This document shows, piece after piece, positions 36,301 to 44,816 of a stretch of DNA of 64,000 nucleotides (position 1 is the stretch's first letter; the number at the start of each line of letters is the position of its first letter). Under the pieces are notes generated by a model. The model was not told the DNA's origin. It did not search any database and was given only the letters and a program-made list of their open reading frames with translations. This stretch comes from Micromonospora sonchi. Lineage in GTDB: Bacteria; Actinomycetota; Actinomycetes; Mycobacteriales; Micromonosporaceae. The position numbers were made by a program, and so were the translations under genes. Location: positions 62,001 through 126,000 of the forward strand of contig NZ_BMNB01000011.1 of assembly GCF_014646235.1 (NCBI RefSeq), written 5' to 3'.

Positions 36301-39300
36301 GGCGCCCGTTCCCAGCGGTGTCACCTGTACCACGCTGGTCCGTGGTTGCCGGGCCATCACCTTCACCTATGCGAACACGACGACCGCGACCGGCTTGGCG
36401 GACGGCACGTGGGGTGACTACTCCGGCCGGGTCAAACAGATCTCGTACATCGCCTGGGACCCGGACCTTCCGACGCCTGCCATGCGCACGGTCGTCCTGG
36501 CCCGCTACACCTACGACAGCGGCGGGCGGTTGCGTACCGTCTCCGACCCGCGACTCGACCACCAGAGCGGTGGCAGCAGCCACCAGGTGCGCACCGTGTA
36601 CTACTACAACGGCGACGGCATCATCACCTCGATCACGCCGCCGGCACAGGAGCCGTGGCTGTTCTCCTACACCACCGTCCCGGGTGATCCCGGTAAGGGC
36701 CGCCTGCACAAGGTCACCCGCTCCGCCCTGTCGGCGGGCACCGCCGTGCAGACGGTGGTGTACCAGGTACCCGTCTCGGGCAGCGGAGCACCCTACAATC
36801 TCGCTGCCGGTGAAACCGCGCGGTGGGGCCAGGCGGATGCGCCGACGGACGCCACGGCGATCTTTCCGGCCACCCAGGTACCGGGCGGCGATCCGTCCAC
36901 CGGTGTCCTGCCCGGTTCCTATGAGCGGGCCACGATCAGCTACATGGACAGCAACGCGCGGACGGTGAACACGGCCGAGCCGAACGGCCACATCGACGCT
37001 GTCTGGTACGACCTTTCCGGCAACGTGATCGGTGAGCTGACGGCCGGCAACCGTAAGCGGGCGTTGGAGGCATCCGGCACCGACAGCGCCGCGGCGGAGG
37101 CCGAGATCGCCTCTCGGCTCTCGACCGTCACCCGGTACTCCGACGACGGCCAGACGATTCAGGAGATCTTCGGTCCCGAGCACGACGTGCTGTTGTCGAC
37201 CGGAACCGTGGTGCGAGGCCGCGCGCACACCTCGTACACCTATGACGAAGGTGCCCCGTCAGGTGGTGAGGCTCCTGGCCTACCCACCACGGAGCGGGTC
37301 TCGGTCAGCCACGTGGTCGGCGGGCAGACGGTGGACGAGGATGTCCGCACCACCAAGACGGAGTATGACTGGACCCTGAAGCTGGCCACCAAGACGATTG
37401 TCGACCCCGGCGGTCTGGACCTGGTGAACCGGACGGAGTACGACGCCTCGGGCCGGGTGGTTCGCAGTACCCAACCTGCCGGCGGCAGCGCCGACTCCAC
37501 ACCAGCCACCCGGGTGAGCGTTTACTACGGTGCCGGGGCCAACGCCAGCCATCCGGAGTGTGGGGGACGGGCTGAGTGGGCGGGGCAGGTATGCCGCACC
37601 CATGCGGGTGGCCCGGCGGAAAGTGCGCCCGAGCTGTTGGCGATGGTGACGACGTACGGTTTCTATGGACAGAACCGGGTCGTCACCGAAAAGAACACCG
37701 CGGGCGTGCAACGGACGAACAGCACCTCATACGACGAGGCGGGACGACCGTTCGAGTTGGTGGTTTCCGGCCCGGGTACACCGGTCAACCGCAGCCGCAA
37801 CATCTACGATCCCGTCAGCGGGGATCTGGTCCGGACGCAGAGCGTCGACGCCGGTGGTGCGGTGGTCGCGGAGGTGATTCGTGGCTACGACAGCCTTGGC
37901 CGACAGACCAGCTACACCGACGCTGACGGCAATCAGACCACGACGGGCTTCGGCGTGGCGGGCACGGTGGTGTCAATCGGTGATCCGGTCGCCAGCCAGG
38001 CCGTGACGTACGACGGTGCAACGGAGCGGCGTGGCCTGCCCACCACCCTGGTGGACTCCCAGGCGGGGACCTTCCAGGCGACCTACGACGCCGACGGCAA
38101 CATCGTCACGCAGAGCATGCCGAACGGCGTACAGGTGACGCTCACCATCAACGAGATCGGTGCGGCTACCGGCATCCGGTACGACCAGCCGGGGTGTGGC
38201 CAGCCGTCCTGCTCCCTCTTCGTGGACAGTGTGGTGCCGTCGGCCGCCGGGCAGTGGGCGGCGAGGGCGACCAGTCTGTCCGAGCAGAAATTCACCTACG
38301 ACCAGGCTGGACGGATTTCGACCGTGTCCGACACGGTCAATGGCCACTGCGTCGTACGGCAGTACGAGTTCGATGCCGGCGCCAACCGCACACGACTGAT
38401 GCAGTCCGCAGCCGGAACCGGCGGCTGTCAGGGGGCAGTTCCAGCCGACGAGAAGGTCTGGGCGTACGACAACGCCGACCGAGCCACTGGCGACGGCTAC
38501 ACGTATGACGTGCTCGGACGGACTCTGACGCAACCCGGAGTGGACTCCGCCATCGCCGGCGGCGGACCGGCGACCATGTCTTACCACGCGAACGACATGG
38601 TGCGGACGATCTCGCAGGCGGGCCGTACGGCCACGTACACCGTGGACGTGGTGAACAACCGCATCAGGTCGTGGGTCACGACCACGCCCGGCGGTCCGAG
38701 TGTCACCAAACGCCATCACTACTCCGCGGACGACGATTCGCCGGTCTGGACGGATGAGGGTGGTGGCAGCATCACCCGTCCGATCGGAGCCCTGCTCGGC
38801 CTGGTCGGCATCTTCGCCACGGGTGTCGGCGTCACCTGGCAACTGGTGGATCTGCACGGCAACGTCGTTGCCGGGATGGCACAGAGCGGGACCGGGCTGC
38901 TCTACACGCGGGAGTTCCTCGAGTACGGACAGCCACGTGATGCGGCTGCCGCGAACCCGCCCCGGTACGGCTGGCTGGGCTCGGCGCAACGCGCCGCCGA
39001 CACCCCGAGCGGGGTCATCCTGATGGGGGCCCGGCTCTACAACCCGGCCACCGGTCGGTTCCTGTCGGTCGACCCAATTGTCGGCGGCAACCTGAACGCC
39101 TACGAATACTGTGGGGGAGATCCCACGGGTTGCACCGACACATCGGGTATGGCAAGCAACACCTGCCGCGACAGTTGGTGGAGCCAGCACTTCACCGACA
39201 GGTGGACGACGAATTATCCGAAATATATGCCGTACTACAAGATTTCGAACAAGCGGGTCGGCAAGACGCTCAACATCAGGTGCAGCCTGACTCACAACAC

Positions 39301-39604
39301 GACGCTGCGGATGTTGGGTTATGGAACTCCCGCGATCGGAGGGGCGATCGGTGCATTGCTCGGCTTCCTGTGTGGTCCCTGGTGCGGCGTCGGCGGAGCG
39401 GTCGTCGGAGTTTTGATCGGGCAGATTGGGCCAGTTGAGTACTCAGCTCGCTGCAAGAAGCAGCGCGGAATCAAAGTGCGGGCCACCCTCAAGACCAGAA
39501 TCACGTACACCACGATTTATTGGCGCTGGTGGGCAGGGGGTGGCACGAGCTCGTTCGCCACGCCGTACTCCTACGGGTGGCCGCTGGGCTGGCAGTGTCT
39601 ATGA
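33305..39604 (+). CDS. Giant secreted RHS/YD-repeat protein with variable C-terminal domain (polymorphic-toxin type)
   Basis: 2,099 residues from GTG 33305. The signal segment SERILAASLAVVMALTI is followed by a domain to about residue 310. A DNRLRE-type beta domain (about 318-490) and Ig/Fn3-like parts follow. From about 830 comes the RHS N-terminal module (GSVNLITGNYQLSHADVSV), and YD repeats fill about 1060-1850 (YDSLGRQTSYTDADGNQT, YDQAGRISTVSDT). The RHS core MGARLYNPATGRFLSVDPI sits at about 1905-1925. After DTSGM comes a 150-residue tail with different composition: six Cys and a Gly-zipper hydrophobic hairpin (AIGGAIGALLGFLC, GVGGAVVGVLIGQIG). In this family the YD shell encloses a C-terminal toxin. 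The hairpin suggests a membrane-active domain (inference). A small membrane gene follows. Confidence 0.9.
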   Translation: MTPTHFRTKNSIGDGLRVVRSRSERILAASLAVVMALTISDIPVESSAAAAATKPAADEILERPDEMAALVTARTSGKKVRISGMTTDSAEYVAHPDGKIEATVHAGPVRMQRDGGWVEIDLTLQPADDGSVRAKAHPLNLWISGARGKGGDLAAVGEGDRRLTLGWPGELPAPVLLDNRATYPEVAPGIDLVVEATRTGFSQYLTVKSRSAVDRLPALDLPLTGKGFASFHQGSGGELTLKDGKGRSIAVVPAPEMWDARRAAGTEQPTRRTLVGARSERAKGARDGGLVMRLRPDLTWLKDPATQYPVTIDPQINPLYTSFDTYVKEGDSVDRSGASDLQLGLLATTPAVKTRSFVHWPVSALAGKQITAATVYFWNWWSHSCTASSWEIWTTGSASSATRWGTQPTWIQKEATSTQTKGYSSACDDGWVSISGTNFFQRAATAGQTTAYMGVRGTDETSTNSFKQFRSRNAASSSQVPYATVTYNSYPTVGTRSTVPATACVTGSSRPKMNTATPQLRSVIADAEGSPVTAEFEWWTLTGTTKLGSVITSAGASGTTFTATVPAGVLAHGSSYRWRVRGNDGTVNGTWSSFCEFNVDTSIGSPPIITSETYPENAWGGDAGVAGQFTFDANGVADAVAYEYSLDVQPPNRVVNTTAPGAPATVNITPLTPGWHNIWARTRDSAGNVTQLRSYPFKVGSAAMTSPKTGDISGAKSVLSSISASSFTEVTYQWRRAGSDSWVQIPNSHVTYTAGGGAVTWPVPVTGGTVPKLNWDIAATLAAVDGQGVPRDGPLQVRGYFNPNNNGAPSDPVKIRFDRNLASATTAQVGPGSVNLITGNYQLSHADVSVAGLVVSRTLNSRRPSGNADPLFGPGWISGTVVSDAQAPYTRLTTFGSLVQVKLPDDSTIGFTRIDAGGTRYEPEVGSENHVLTFNSGTSTFTLADRDGNVVTFTRAVNDPPNVYTPTAATAPGSGNTTTYSWEKVVLGSSEVMRPTRLLAPVPSGVTCTTLVRGCRAITFTYANTTTATGLADGTWGDYSGRVKQISYIAWDPDLPTPAMRTVVLARYTYDSGGRLRTVSDPRLDHQSGGSSHQVRTVYYYNGDGIITSITPPAQEPWLFSYTTVPGDPGKGRLHKVTRSALSAGTAVQTVVYQVPVSGSGAPYNLAAGETARWGQADAPTDATAIFPATQVPGGDPSTGVLPGSYERATISYMDSNARTVNTAEPNGHIDAVWYDLSGNVIGELTAGNRKRALEASGTDSAAAEAEIASRLSTVTRYSDDGQTIQEIFGPEHDVLLSTGTVVRGRAHTSYTYDEGAPSGGEAPGLPTTERVSVSHVVGGQTVDEDVRTTKTEYDWTLKLATKTIVDPGGLDLVNRTEYDASGRVVRSTQPAGGSADSTPATRVSVYYGAGANASHPECGGRAEWAGQVCRTHAGGPAESAPELLAMVTTYGFYGQNRVVTEKNTAGVQRTNSTSYDEAGRPFELVVSGPGTPVNRSRNIYDPVSGDLVRTQSVDAGGAVVAEVIRGYDSLGRQTSYTDADGNQTTTGFGVAGTVVSIGDPVASQAVTYDGATERRGLPTTLVDSQAGTFQATYDADGNIVTQSMPNGVQVTLTINEIGAATGIRYDQPGCGQPSCSLFVDSVVPSAAGQWAARATSLSEQKFTYDQAGRISTVSDTVNGHCVVRQYEFDAGANRTRLMQSAAGTGGCQGAVPADEKVWAYDNADRATGDGYTYDVLGRTLTQPGVDSAIAGGGPATMSYHANDMVRTISQAGRTATYTVDVVNNRIRSWVTTTPGGPSVTKRHHYSADDDSPVWTDEGGGSITRPIGALLGLVGIFATGVGVTWQLVDLHGNVVAGMAQSGTGLLYTREFLEYGQPRDAAAANPPRYGWLGSAQRAADTPSGVILMGARLYNPATGRFLSVDPIVGGNLNAYEYCGGDPTGCTDTSGMASNTCRDSWWSQHFTDRWTTNYPKYMPYYKISNKRVGKTLNIRCSLTHNTTLRMLGYGTPAIGGAIGALLGFLCGPWCGVGGAVVGVLIGQIGPVEYSARCKKQRGIKVRATLKTRITYTTIYWRWWAGGGTSSFATPYSYGWPLGWQCL

Positions 39605-39644
39605 GTGGTTGCTCTCTTCGAGGACCGGGGTAGGTGACGATCGG

Positions 39645-39953
39645 ATGGCAGGAAGGCTGGCCGTGATCGTGGTGCTGGCGGCACTGGTGGTACTTCTGGG
39701 TGCGCTGGTCCGGACCGGGAGGATCGTGCCGGGAGCGCGGGGCGACACCGCCGCTGCCCGTCGTTCCGGGGCCCTGATCGTCGCCGCTGGTCTGCTGGGA
39801 ATTCTCCTGGCGGTGGTCACCCTGGTGCAGAAGTGGATGTCCTTGCCGGCGAACGTGGGATCGGCTGTCCGGATCGCCCTGGCGGTGGCGATGGGAGGGG
39901 CGATGATTCGAGCGGCCTGGATCCTCCGGCGCAGCCGGGAGGGCAGCCGCTAG
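39645..39953 (+). CDS. Small three-helix membrane protein, candidate immunity protein for the RHS tail
   Basis: 102 residues. ATG 39645 is preceded by a GGGGTAGGTGA stretch. Three hydrophobic helices are visible (LAVIVVLAALVVLLGALV, GALIVAAGLLGILLAVVTLV, VRIALAVAMGGAMIRAAWIL), ending in a basic tail. It starts 40 bases after the RHS stop in the same direction and is followed by a hairpin. Immunity proteins for membrane-targeting RHS toxins are typically small multi-helix membrane proteins at exactly this place. The assignment rests on position and topology only. Confidence 0.6.
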   Translation: MAGRLAVIVVLAALVVLLGALVRTGRIVPGARGDTAAARRSGALIVAAGLLGILLAVVTLVQKWMSLPANVGSAVRIALAVAMGGAMIRAAWILRRSREGSR

Positions 39954-39968
39954 CTGCACGGGAGTGGT

Positions 39969-40018
39969 GCGGTGGGTAGTGGACCCGACCGAAATGGTTG
40001 CGGGCTGCTACCCACCGC
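39969..40018. terminator. Hairpin after the RHS/small membrane pair
   Basis: 11-bp stem GCGGTGGGTAG (39969-39979) with 40008-40018 and a 28-base loop, between the accessory region and aroC. No T-run. Confidence 0.5.
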
Positions 40019-40083
40019 TGCCGTTGTCGTGTCCGCAGGGCGGGACGCGCCGGGCGGTGCGGGGCGGCGGGCACCGGGCGTGA

Positions 40084-40089
40084 CAGACT
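40084..40089 (+). promoter_or_regulatory. -10-like element of aroC, leaderless geometry
   Basis: CAGACT (one change from TANNNT) ends 7 bases before GTG 40097, the same distance as at rarA and aroB. No ribosome-binding site is present. Confidence 0.4.
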
Positions 40090-40096
40090 GACCGCT

Positions 40097-41275
40097 GTGT
40101 TGCGCTGGTTGACCGCAGGAGAATCGCACGGACCCGCCCTCGTCGCGTTGCTGGAGGGGGTGCCGGCCGGCATCGAGGTGACCTCCACCGAGATCGCCGG
40201 GGAGTTGGCCCGCCGCCGGCTCGGCTATGGCCGGGGCGCGCGGATGGCCTTCGAGCAGGACGAAATCGAGATCATCGGCGGCCTGCGGCACGGTGTGACG
40301 CTGGGCAGCCCGGTCGCGATCCGGGTCGGCAACTCCGAGTGGCCCAAGTGGCGCACCGTGATGGCCGCCGACCCGGTGGACGCCGACGAGTTGGCCGGGC
40401 AGGCCCGCAACGCCCCGCTCACCCGACCCCGGCCCGGCCACGCCGACCTGGCCGGCATGCAGAAGTACGGCCACACCGATGCCCGGCCGATCCTGGAGCG
40501 GGCCAGCGCGCGGGAGACCGCCGCCCGGGTCGCCGTCGGCACCGTGGCCAAGGCGCTGCTGCGCCAGGCGCTCGACGTCGAGATCGTCTCGCACGTGGTG
40601 GAGTTGGGCCCGGTCGCCGCCAAGCCGGGGCTGCGGCCCCGCCCGGAGGACGCCGAGCGGATCGACGCCGACCCGCTGCGCTGCCTCGACCCGGAGGCCA
40701 GCGCCCGGATGGTCGCCGAGGTCGACGCCGCGAAGAAGGCCGCCGACACCCTGGGTGGCGTGGTCGAGGTGCTGGCGTACGGCGTACCGCCCGGCCTGGG
40801 CAGTCACGTGCAGTGGGACCGCAAGCTCGACGCCCGGCTGGCCACCGCGTTGATGTCGATCCAGGCGATCAAGGGTGTGGAGATCGGCGACGGCTGGCAG
40901 CAGGCCCGGTCCCGGGGCTCCGAGGCGCACGACGAGATCATGCCCACCGCCACCGGGGTCCGTCGGGTCACCGACCGGGCCGGTGGTCTGGAGGGCGGCA
41001 TCACCACCGGCGAGCCGCTGCGGGTCAAGGCGGCGATGAAGCCGATCTCCTCCCTGAACCGTGCCCTCGCCACCGTGGACGTCACCACGGGCGAGCCGGC
41101 CACCGCGATCAACCAGCGCTCCGACGTCTGCGCGGTGCCTGCCGCCGCCGTGGTCGCCGAGGCGATGGTGGCGCTGGTGCTGGCCGAGGCGGCGGTGGAG
41201 AAGTTCGGCGGTGACTCGATCGCCGAGATGCGCCGCAACCTGGCCGGCTACCTCGACGCGCTGGTGATCCGGTGA
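40097..41275 (+). CDS. aroC: Chorismate synthase
   Basis: 392 residues; converts 5-enolpyruvylshikimate-3-phosphate to chorismate with reduced FMN. It opens with the family signature [14 protein letters not shown]. Further conserved parts are [15 protein letters not shown], the FMN-site region [14 protein letters not shown], and the C-terminal [13 protein letters not shown] and MKPISSL. GTG 40097 was chosen because the conserved protein starts there; upstream codons in this frame are not conserved in style. It overlaps aroK by 4 bases (GTGA). Confidence 0.97.
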   Translation: MLRWLTAGESHGPALVALLEGVPAGIEVTSTEIAGELARRRLGYGRGARMAFEQDEIEIIGGLRHGVTLGSPVAIRVGNSEWPKWRTVMAADPVDADELAGQARNAPLTRPRPGHADLAGMQKYGHTDARPILERASARETAARVAVGTVAKALLRQALDVEIVSHVVELGPVAAKPGLRPRPEDAERIDADPLRCLDPEASARMVAEVDAAKKAADTLGGVVEVLAYGVPPGLGSHVQWDRKLDARLATALMSIQAIKGVEIGDGWQQARSRGSEAHDEIMPTATGVRRVTDRAGGLEGGITTGEPLRVKAAMKPISSLNRALATVDVTTGEPATAINQRSDVCAVPAAAVVAEAMVALVLAEAAVEKFGGDSIAEMRRNLAGYLDALVIR

Positions 41276-41793
41276 CCGGTAGGACCCGCCCGGTCTGCGT
41301 CCTGGTCGGGGCGCCCGGCTCGGGCAAGACAACCATCGGCGAGATCCTGGCGAAGACCTTGGGCGTCGAGTTCCGGGACACCGACGCCGACATCGAGCGC
41401 CTCGCCGGCAAGCCGATCCCGGAGATCTTCATCGACGAGGGGGAGGCGCACTTCCGTACCCTCGAACGGGCGGCGGTGGCGGCGGCGCTGGCCTCCTGCT
41501 CCGGGGTGCTGGCCCTCGGCGGCGGCGCGGTGCTGGCCGAGGAGAACCGCGCTGCCCTGGTCGGGCACCGGGTGGTTCATCTCGACGTCGGACTTTCCGA
41601 CGCGGTGAAGCGGGTCGGTCTCGGTGTCGGTCGGCCGCTGCTGGCGATCAATCCTCGGGCCACCCTCAAGCACCTGATGGACCAGCGCCGCCCGCTCTAC
41701 GCCGAGGTCGCCACCCTCACCGTGCACACCGACGGCCGCACGCCCGAAGAGATCGCCGCCGAGATCGCGCAGTTGCTGCGCACGGATAGCTAG
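41272..41793 (+). CDS. aroK: Shikimate kinase
   Basis: 173 residues. P-loop [17 protein letters not shown], shikimate-binding FRDTDADIE and [11 protein letters not shown], central LALGGGAVL and LID segment [18 protein letters not shown]. It phosphorylates shikimate with ATP. It is coupled to aroC by overlap (GTG 41272). Its stop codon TAG (41791-41793) coincides with the start of a decayed aroB copy, so the original aroK-aroB junction lay here. Confidence 0.95.
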   Translation: MTGRTRPVCVLVGAPGSGKTTIGEILAKTLGVEFRDTDADIERLAGKPIPEIFIDEGEAHFRTLERAAVAAALASCSGVLALGGGAVLAEENRAALVGHRVVHLDVGLSDAVKRVGLGVGRPLLAINPRATLKHLMDQRRPLYAEVATLTVHTDGRTPEEIAAEIAQLLRTDS

Positions 41794-41927
41794 GCCCCGG
41801 CGGACGAGGATCCCGACCTGGATCCCGGTCGGCGAGCGGCCGTACGACGTCCTGGTCCCGACCTGCTCGATGCGCTGCCCGGTCTGCGCCACGCGGGTGG
41901 CGGTGCTGCACGCGCTGCCGCCGAGGA
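41791..41927 (+). pseudogene. Decayed duplicate of the aroB promoter and 5' coding end
   Basis: This segment repeats the intact aroB start (45486-45640). It begins with TAGGC-CCCGGC, as the aroB -10 region does. It then has GGACGAGG, GGATCCCGGTCGGC, GAGCGGCCGTACGACGT, CGACCTGCT and CGGGTGGCGGTGCTGCACGC in the same order, separated by small indels that destroy the frame. The first ATG is lost. It directly joins aroK, where aroB is expected, so it is the scar of the original aroB location after a duplication or insertion event. Confidence 0.85.
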
Positions 41928-41985
41928 GTTGGTCGACGCGGTGGTCGCCTCAGCCGCCGCGGCCTGGCTGCCCATGACCTTCTCG

Positions 41986-42047
41986 ATCGTTGGCAGCTCA
42001 GCAGCGCGACACGCCGGTTATCGGTGCTGCTGAACTGCCAACGATCA
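41986..42047. repeat. 21-bp hairpin (GATCGTTGGCAG arms)
   Basis: Arms 41986-42006 and 42027-42047 pair with one G-T-type mismatch; the loop is 20 bases. It lies just after the aroB remnant and probably ends the aroC-aroK transcript. Confidence 0.75.
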
Positions 42048-42356
42048 AGGTTCACTCGATCTCCTCGGGCCGGCGGGCGGTGATCGGGACGGAAAGCCTT
42101 CCTCGAAGTGCCCGACAGGCTCTTTCGGATCGCCTCTGCGAGTTGCGCGGGCTGACGATCGATCCCTGGCATCTCTACCTGCTGTCGCGGACTCACGACT
42201 GGTTTATTGTGTCCGGCATTCCGCTGTGGGCCGAGCCCTTGGGGGATCTTGGTACGAGAACGCCTCAAACATCGGCTGGTCGAGGGAAGCGTCGGCCCGA
42301 CGACCCTGACGGAGTGGATGGGTCAGCGCCCGCCCACCCACCCCCTCCGCTGCCTC
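42048..42356. other. Non-coding or decayed stretch within the aroK-aroB insertion
   Basis: About 310 bases without a supportable gene. Short phrases in two frames look protein-like (DPWHLYLLSRTHDWFIVSGIP; LVRERLKHRLVEGSVGP) but do not join into one frame. A relic of a broken gene is possible. No family is recognised. Confidence 0.4.
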
Positions 42357-42424
42357 CTTTGCTCTGCTTCAACCCATGCAACGGTTTCGGCAGCAACCGG
42401 TGCGTGGGTTGAAGCAGAGCAAAG
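42357..42424. repeat. Long hairpin, CTTTGCTCTGCTTCAACCCA family, copy 1
   Basis: Perfect 20-bp stem (42357-42376 with 42405-42424) and a 28-base loop. The same arm and parts of the loop (GCAACGG, AACCGGTGCGT) recur at 57634-57706, so this is a dispersed repeat family. Confidence 0.85.
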
Positions 42425-42489
42425 CGGCCACAACAAACACAGCTGAGAACCTCGTCGGCAGCCACCCACTTTCGCCCGGTGCCGCGTGA

Positions 42490-42687
42490 CTAGTCCGCTT
42501 GCTGGTGCGGGCGGTGTTCCCGGATCCACGCGATCACGTCGGCCCGGTCCCAGATCCGGCCGGTCGCCAGGATGTCGATCGGTTCGGGAAACGTCGGCCG
42601 CCGGATGATCTCGGACGCGCGCTGGCGGGAGACGCCGCCGAGTAGTTCGGCGATCTCGGCCAGGCCGGCGAGCCGCTGACGCTCCAT
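42490..42687 (-). CDS. Small AlpA/excisionase-like helix-turn-helix protein
   Basis: 65 residues from ATG 42687, minus strand. LAGLAEIAELLGGVSRQRAS is a MerR/AlpA-type winged helix: an N-terminal HTH, then FPEPIDILATGRIWDRADVIAWIREH, the wing and recognition end seen in excisionase-like proteins of actinobacterial integrative elements. No strong ribosome-binding site is seen. No integrase is adjacent. It may be a leftover control gene of the element that split aroK from aroB. A small inverted repeat AGGCACCC/GGGTGCCT (42701-42727) lies just upstream. Confidence 0.68.
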   Translation of the reverse strand: MERQRLAGLAEIAELLGGVSRQRASEIIRRPTFPEPIDILATGRIWDRADVIAWIREHRPHQQAD

Positions 42688-42912
42688 GCACCCGGACAGC
42701 AGGCACCCGCACCCCTGCAGGGTGCCTACTCCCCATGCATTCAACTTGAAGGGTTGACAGTTGGCACCCATCAAGGGGAGGCTGATGGGGTCGCCGGGCT
42801 TTGGGGCTAATCACGTGATATCGGAGGTTGTCTTATTTCTAGATGATAGGCGGCCATCGATTAAGATGTCCGGTTCGCTCGAGTCGGCGATTGATCGATG
42901 GAGCGATGCGAG

Positions 42913-43137
42913 ATGACTGTCGTGAACGAGGCTTCCGAAGCCACGGTGACCGAGGCCGAGGAAACCCGACCCAGCCGACCGAAGTCGAGAACGGTGAGAA
43001 CGAGCAGGCCGCGGAGAGCCCGCCGGCCGATGACGAGGCGGGCAAGAAGGCGCGGATCGAGGCAGGCGAGCAGCCTGATCCGCCCAGGCGACAACGGCGA
43101 ACCGGTCGTAACGATCATGCACCCGCACGAGGACTAG
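42913..43137 (+). CDS. Small acidic/basic protein with signs of two compensating frameshifts
   Basis: 74 residues as read from ATG 42913. The head MTVVNEASEATVTEAEE and the end GDNGEPVVTIMHPHED look natural. The Arg-rich middle has poor actinobacterial codon use, while the alternative frame over about 42968-43080 gives TEVENGENEQAAESPPADDE with proper high-GC third positions. This suggests one indel near 42965 and a second near 43085. No family recognised. It lies within the aroK-aroB insertion. Confidence 0.4.
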   Translation: MTVVNEASEATVTEAEETRPSRPKSRTVRTSRPRRARRPMTRRARRRGSRQASSLIRPGDNGEPVVTIMHPHED

Positions 43138-43215
43138 TGATGAATCGATAGCGGTCCGGGACCGGAGTTCGCCGCTCTGGTCCCGGACCTAGATCCACTG
43201 CGAAGGAGTGGACCC

Positions 43216-43671
43216 ATGAGCAACCGTATGTTGCACCCGAGGTGGTGTGCACCAGGGTGTCAGGTCAACCCAAACCATCCGTCAGGGCCACACGTCTCAC
43301 GTCCCGTCACGATCACCGCCAGCAACCAGGAGCTCGTGCATCTCCGGCTGGCGTTGAACATCGCGCACACGCCGATGGACGCGCCGCTGCTGGTCCTGCT
43401 GGAGACCTACGACACCAATCCTGAGGTCAGGCAGCCAGCCTCAGCGTTCCCGCTGTCGATCCGGCAGGCTGGCGAACTGTCTCGTGGGATCACGGGACTG
43501 CTGCGGCTTGCCCAGCACACCACCTGGTGCGACCAGCCACAGGGCAGTGCTCAACTGCTGTTCACCAAGCTGGTCGAGGCGCAGCGAGGGCTGTCTGACG
43601 AGGAGATCGAAAAGTTCCTGGCAACGGGTCGAAAGCCTGACCTGTCCGAGTCAGCGGAGGATGACCAGTGA
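43216..43671 (+). CDS. Hypothetical protein with Cys/Trp-containing head (DUF6907-like)
   Basis: 151 residues. ATG 43216 follows GAAGGAGTGGACCC, a good ribosome-binding site. The N-terminus PRWCAPGCQVNPNHPSGPHVS, followed by a beta-rich region, resembles actinobacterial DUF6907 proteins, from memory. The C-terminal part is helical and acidic (LSDEEIEKFLATGRKPDLSE). Role unknown. Similar genes are frequent on integrative elements. The stop overlaps a short following frame (GTGA). Confidence 0.65.
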   Translation: MSNRMLHPRWCAPGCQVNPNHPSGPHVSRPVTITASNQELVHLRLALNIAHTPMDAPLLVLLETYDTNPEVRQPASAFPLSIRQAGELSRGITGLLRLAQHTTWCDQPQGSAQLLFTKLVEAQRGLSDEEIEKFLATGRKPDLSESAEDDQ

Positions 43672-43775
43672 ACCTGCGTCCGCCGTACCCCGACCAACGA
43701 GCGCAACTTCTACCTGACCGGCATCCCCTGTCTGACCTTCAGCCTGGGGTGTACGCCCTCAGGTCGATCGTCTAG
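43668..43775 (+). CDS. Very short coupled ORF (35 aa)
   Basis: GTG 43668 overlaps the preceding stop by 4 bases, and the frame ends at TAG 43773-43775, which overlaps the next GTG by one base. It reads MNLRPPYPDQRAQLLPDRHP and ends PGVYALRSIV. Only the stop/start overlaps support it; it could be the eroded 5' end of the next gene. Confidence 0.3.
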   Translation: MNLRPPYPDQRAQLLPDRHPLSDLQPGVYALRSIV

Positions 43776-44023
43776 TGGACCTGCCTCCGGGGGTAAACGT
43801 GCCAACCTACCCACTTCCGTACTACGAGGGCGACCAGCGGCTGTCATTCGCGCTGCTGGTGGACGTACGAACCGCTGTCCTGCGTCACGGGTTCCCCGAG
43901 CTGACACGGGTGGACATGGAGACGCTGTACGTCAGCCTGCGGCTGTTCCTGTACGGCGAGATGGGCCGGGTGCCCCTGGACCCGCCGGTGAACTCGCCGA
44001 CGACGCAGTTGCCGATCTGTTAA
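43775..44023 (+). CDS. Small hypothetical protein
   Basis: 82 residues from GTG 43775 (TAGTG overlap with the previous frame). GTG 43799 with GGGGG upstream is a good alternative start. The core YYEGDQRLSFALLVDVRTAV, with HGFPELTRVDMETLYVSLRLFLY after it, looks like a conserved helical actinobacterial protein of unknown role. Its TAA (44021-44023) overlaps the stop of the converging ctaG gene. Confidence 0.6.
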   Translation: MDLPPGVNVPTYPLPYYEGDQRLSFALLVDVRTAVLRHGFPELTRVDMETLYVSLRLFLYGEMGRVPLDPPVNSPTTQLPIC

Positions 44024-44816
44024 CGGCTGCCGGTGAGCGCGGCCGCCGGCGCGGGGTGTCGGCGGGGCTGCGGACGCCAGCTGACCAATAGCGCGAGCGC
44101 GAGCAGGATCTCGGCGAGGTCGCCGCCGTAGTACATGACCGTGGCGCCGGCGCGCAGCTGCTCCGCCGGGGCGGGCACGTCGACGAGCAGTCCCGCGTAC
44201 AGGAGTTGGGCCAGGCCGGCGTGGGCGGCCACCGCGATCCCGAGCACCACGAGCCGTACCGGGACTCCGGGCCGGTGCCCGGTGGGCTCCGGACCGGCGA
44301 TCGACCAGGTGAACAGCAACCCGCTGAGCAGGAAGTGCAGGTTGACCAGGTCGTGCAGGGCCGGGCTGGCGAGGGTGGCCCGGTACAGCGGGGTGAGGTG
44401 GAGCAGCCACAGCCCGCCGGCGGTGAGCAGCAGCCCGGTGACCGGGTGGGTGAGCGTTTGCGCCGCCGGATGACGCAGCACCCGCAGCGCGGCCCGACCG
44501 GCCCGCCGGTCGACGGTACGTAACGCCAGCGTGCCCGGCGCGCCGAGCACCAGCCCCAGCGGAGCCAGCATGCCGAGCAGGAGATGCTGCCACATGTGTG
44601 TGGCGAAGCCGTCCATCGGCAGCAGCAGGGCGACGGCGAGCAGGGCGCATCCGACGGCGAAGGCCGCCGTCCGCCCGTGACTCCAGCCGGCGCGGCCCGG
44701 GGCGCGTTGCCGCAGCGCCGCCGCCAGGTAGAGCCAGCCGACCAGCAGCGGTACGAGCAGCGCCGGCCCGACGGTCGTGGCGTGCTCGGTGCCGTGCGCC
44801 GAGACCACGATCGGGC

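Noticed and set aside
42843..43151. Full 102-codon frame overlapping the small gene at 42913
   Set aside because: Its start has no ribosome-binding site and its first 40 codons have poor codon bias. Only its middle looks coding, which is better explained by frameshifts in the 42913 gene.
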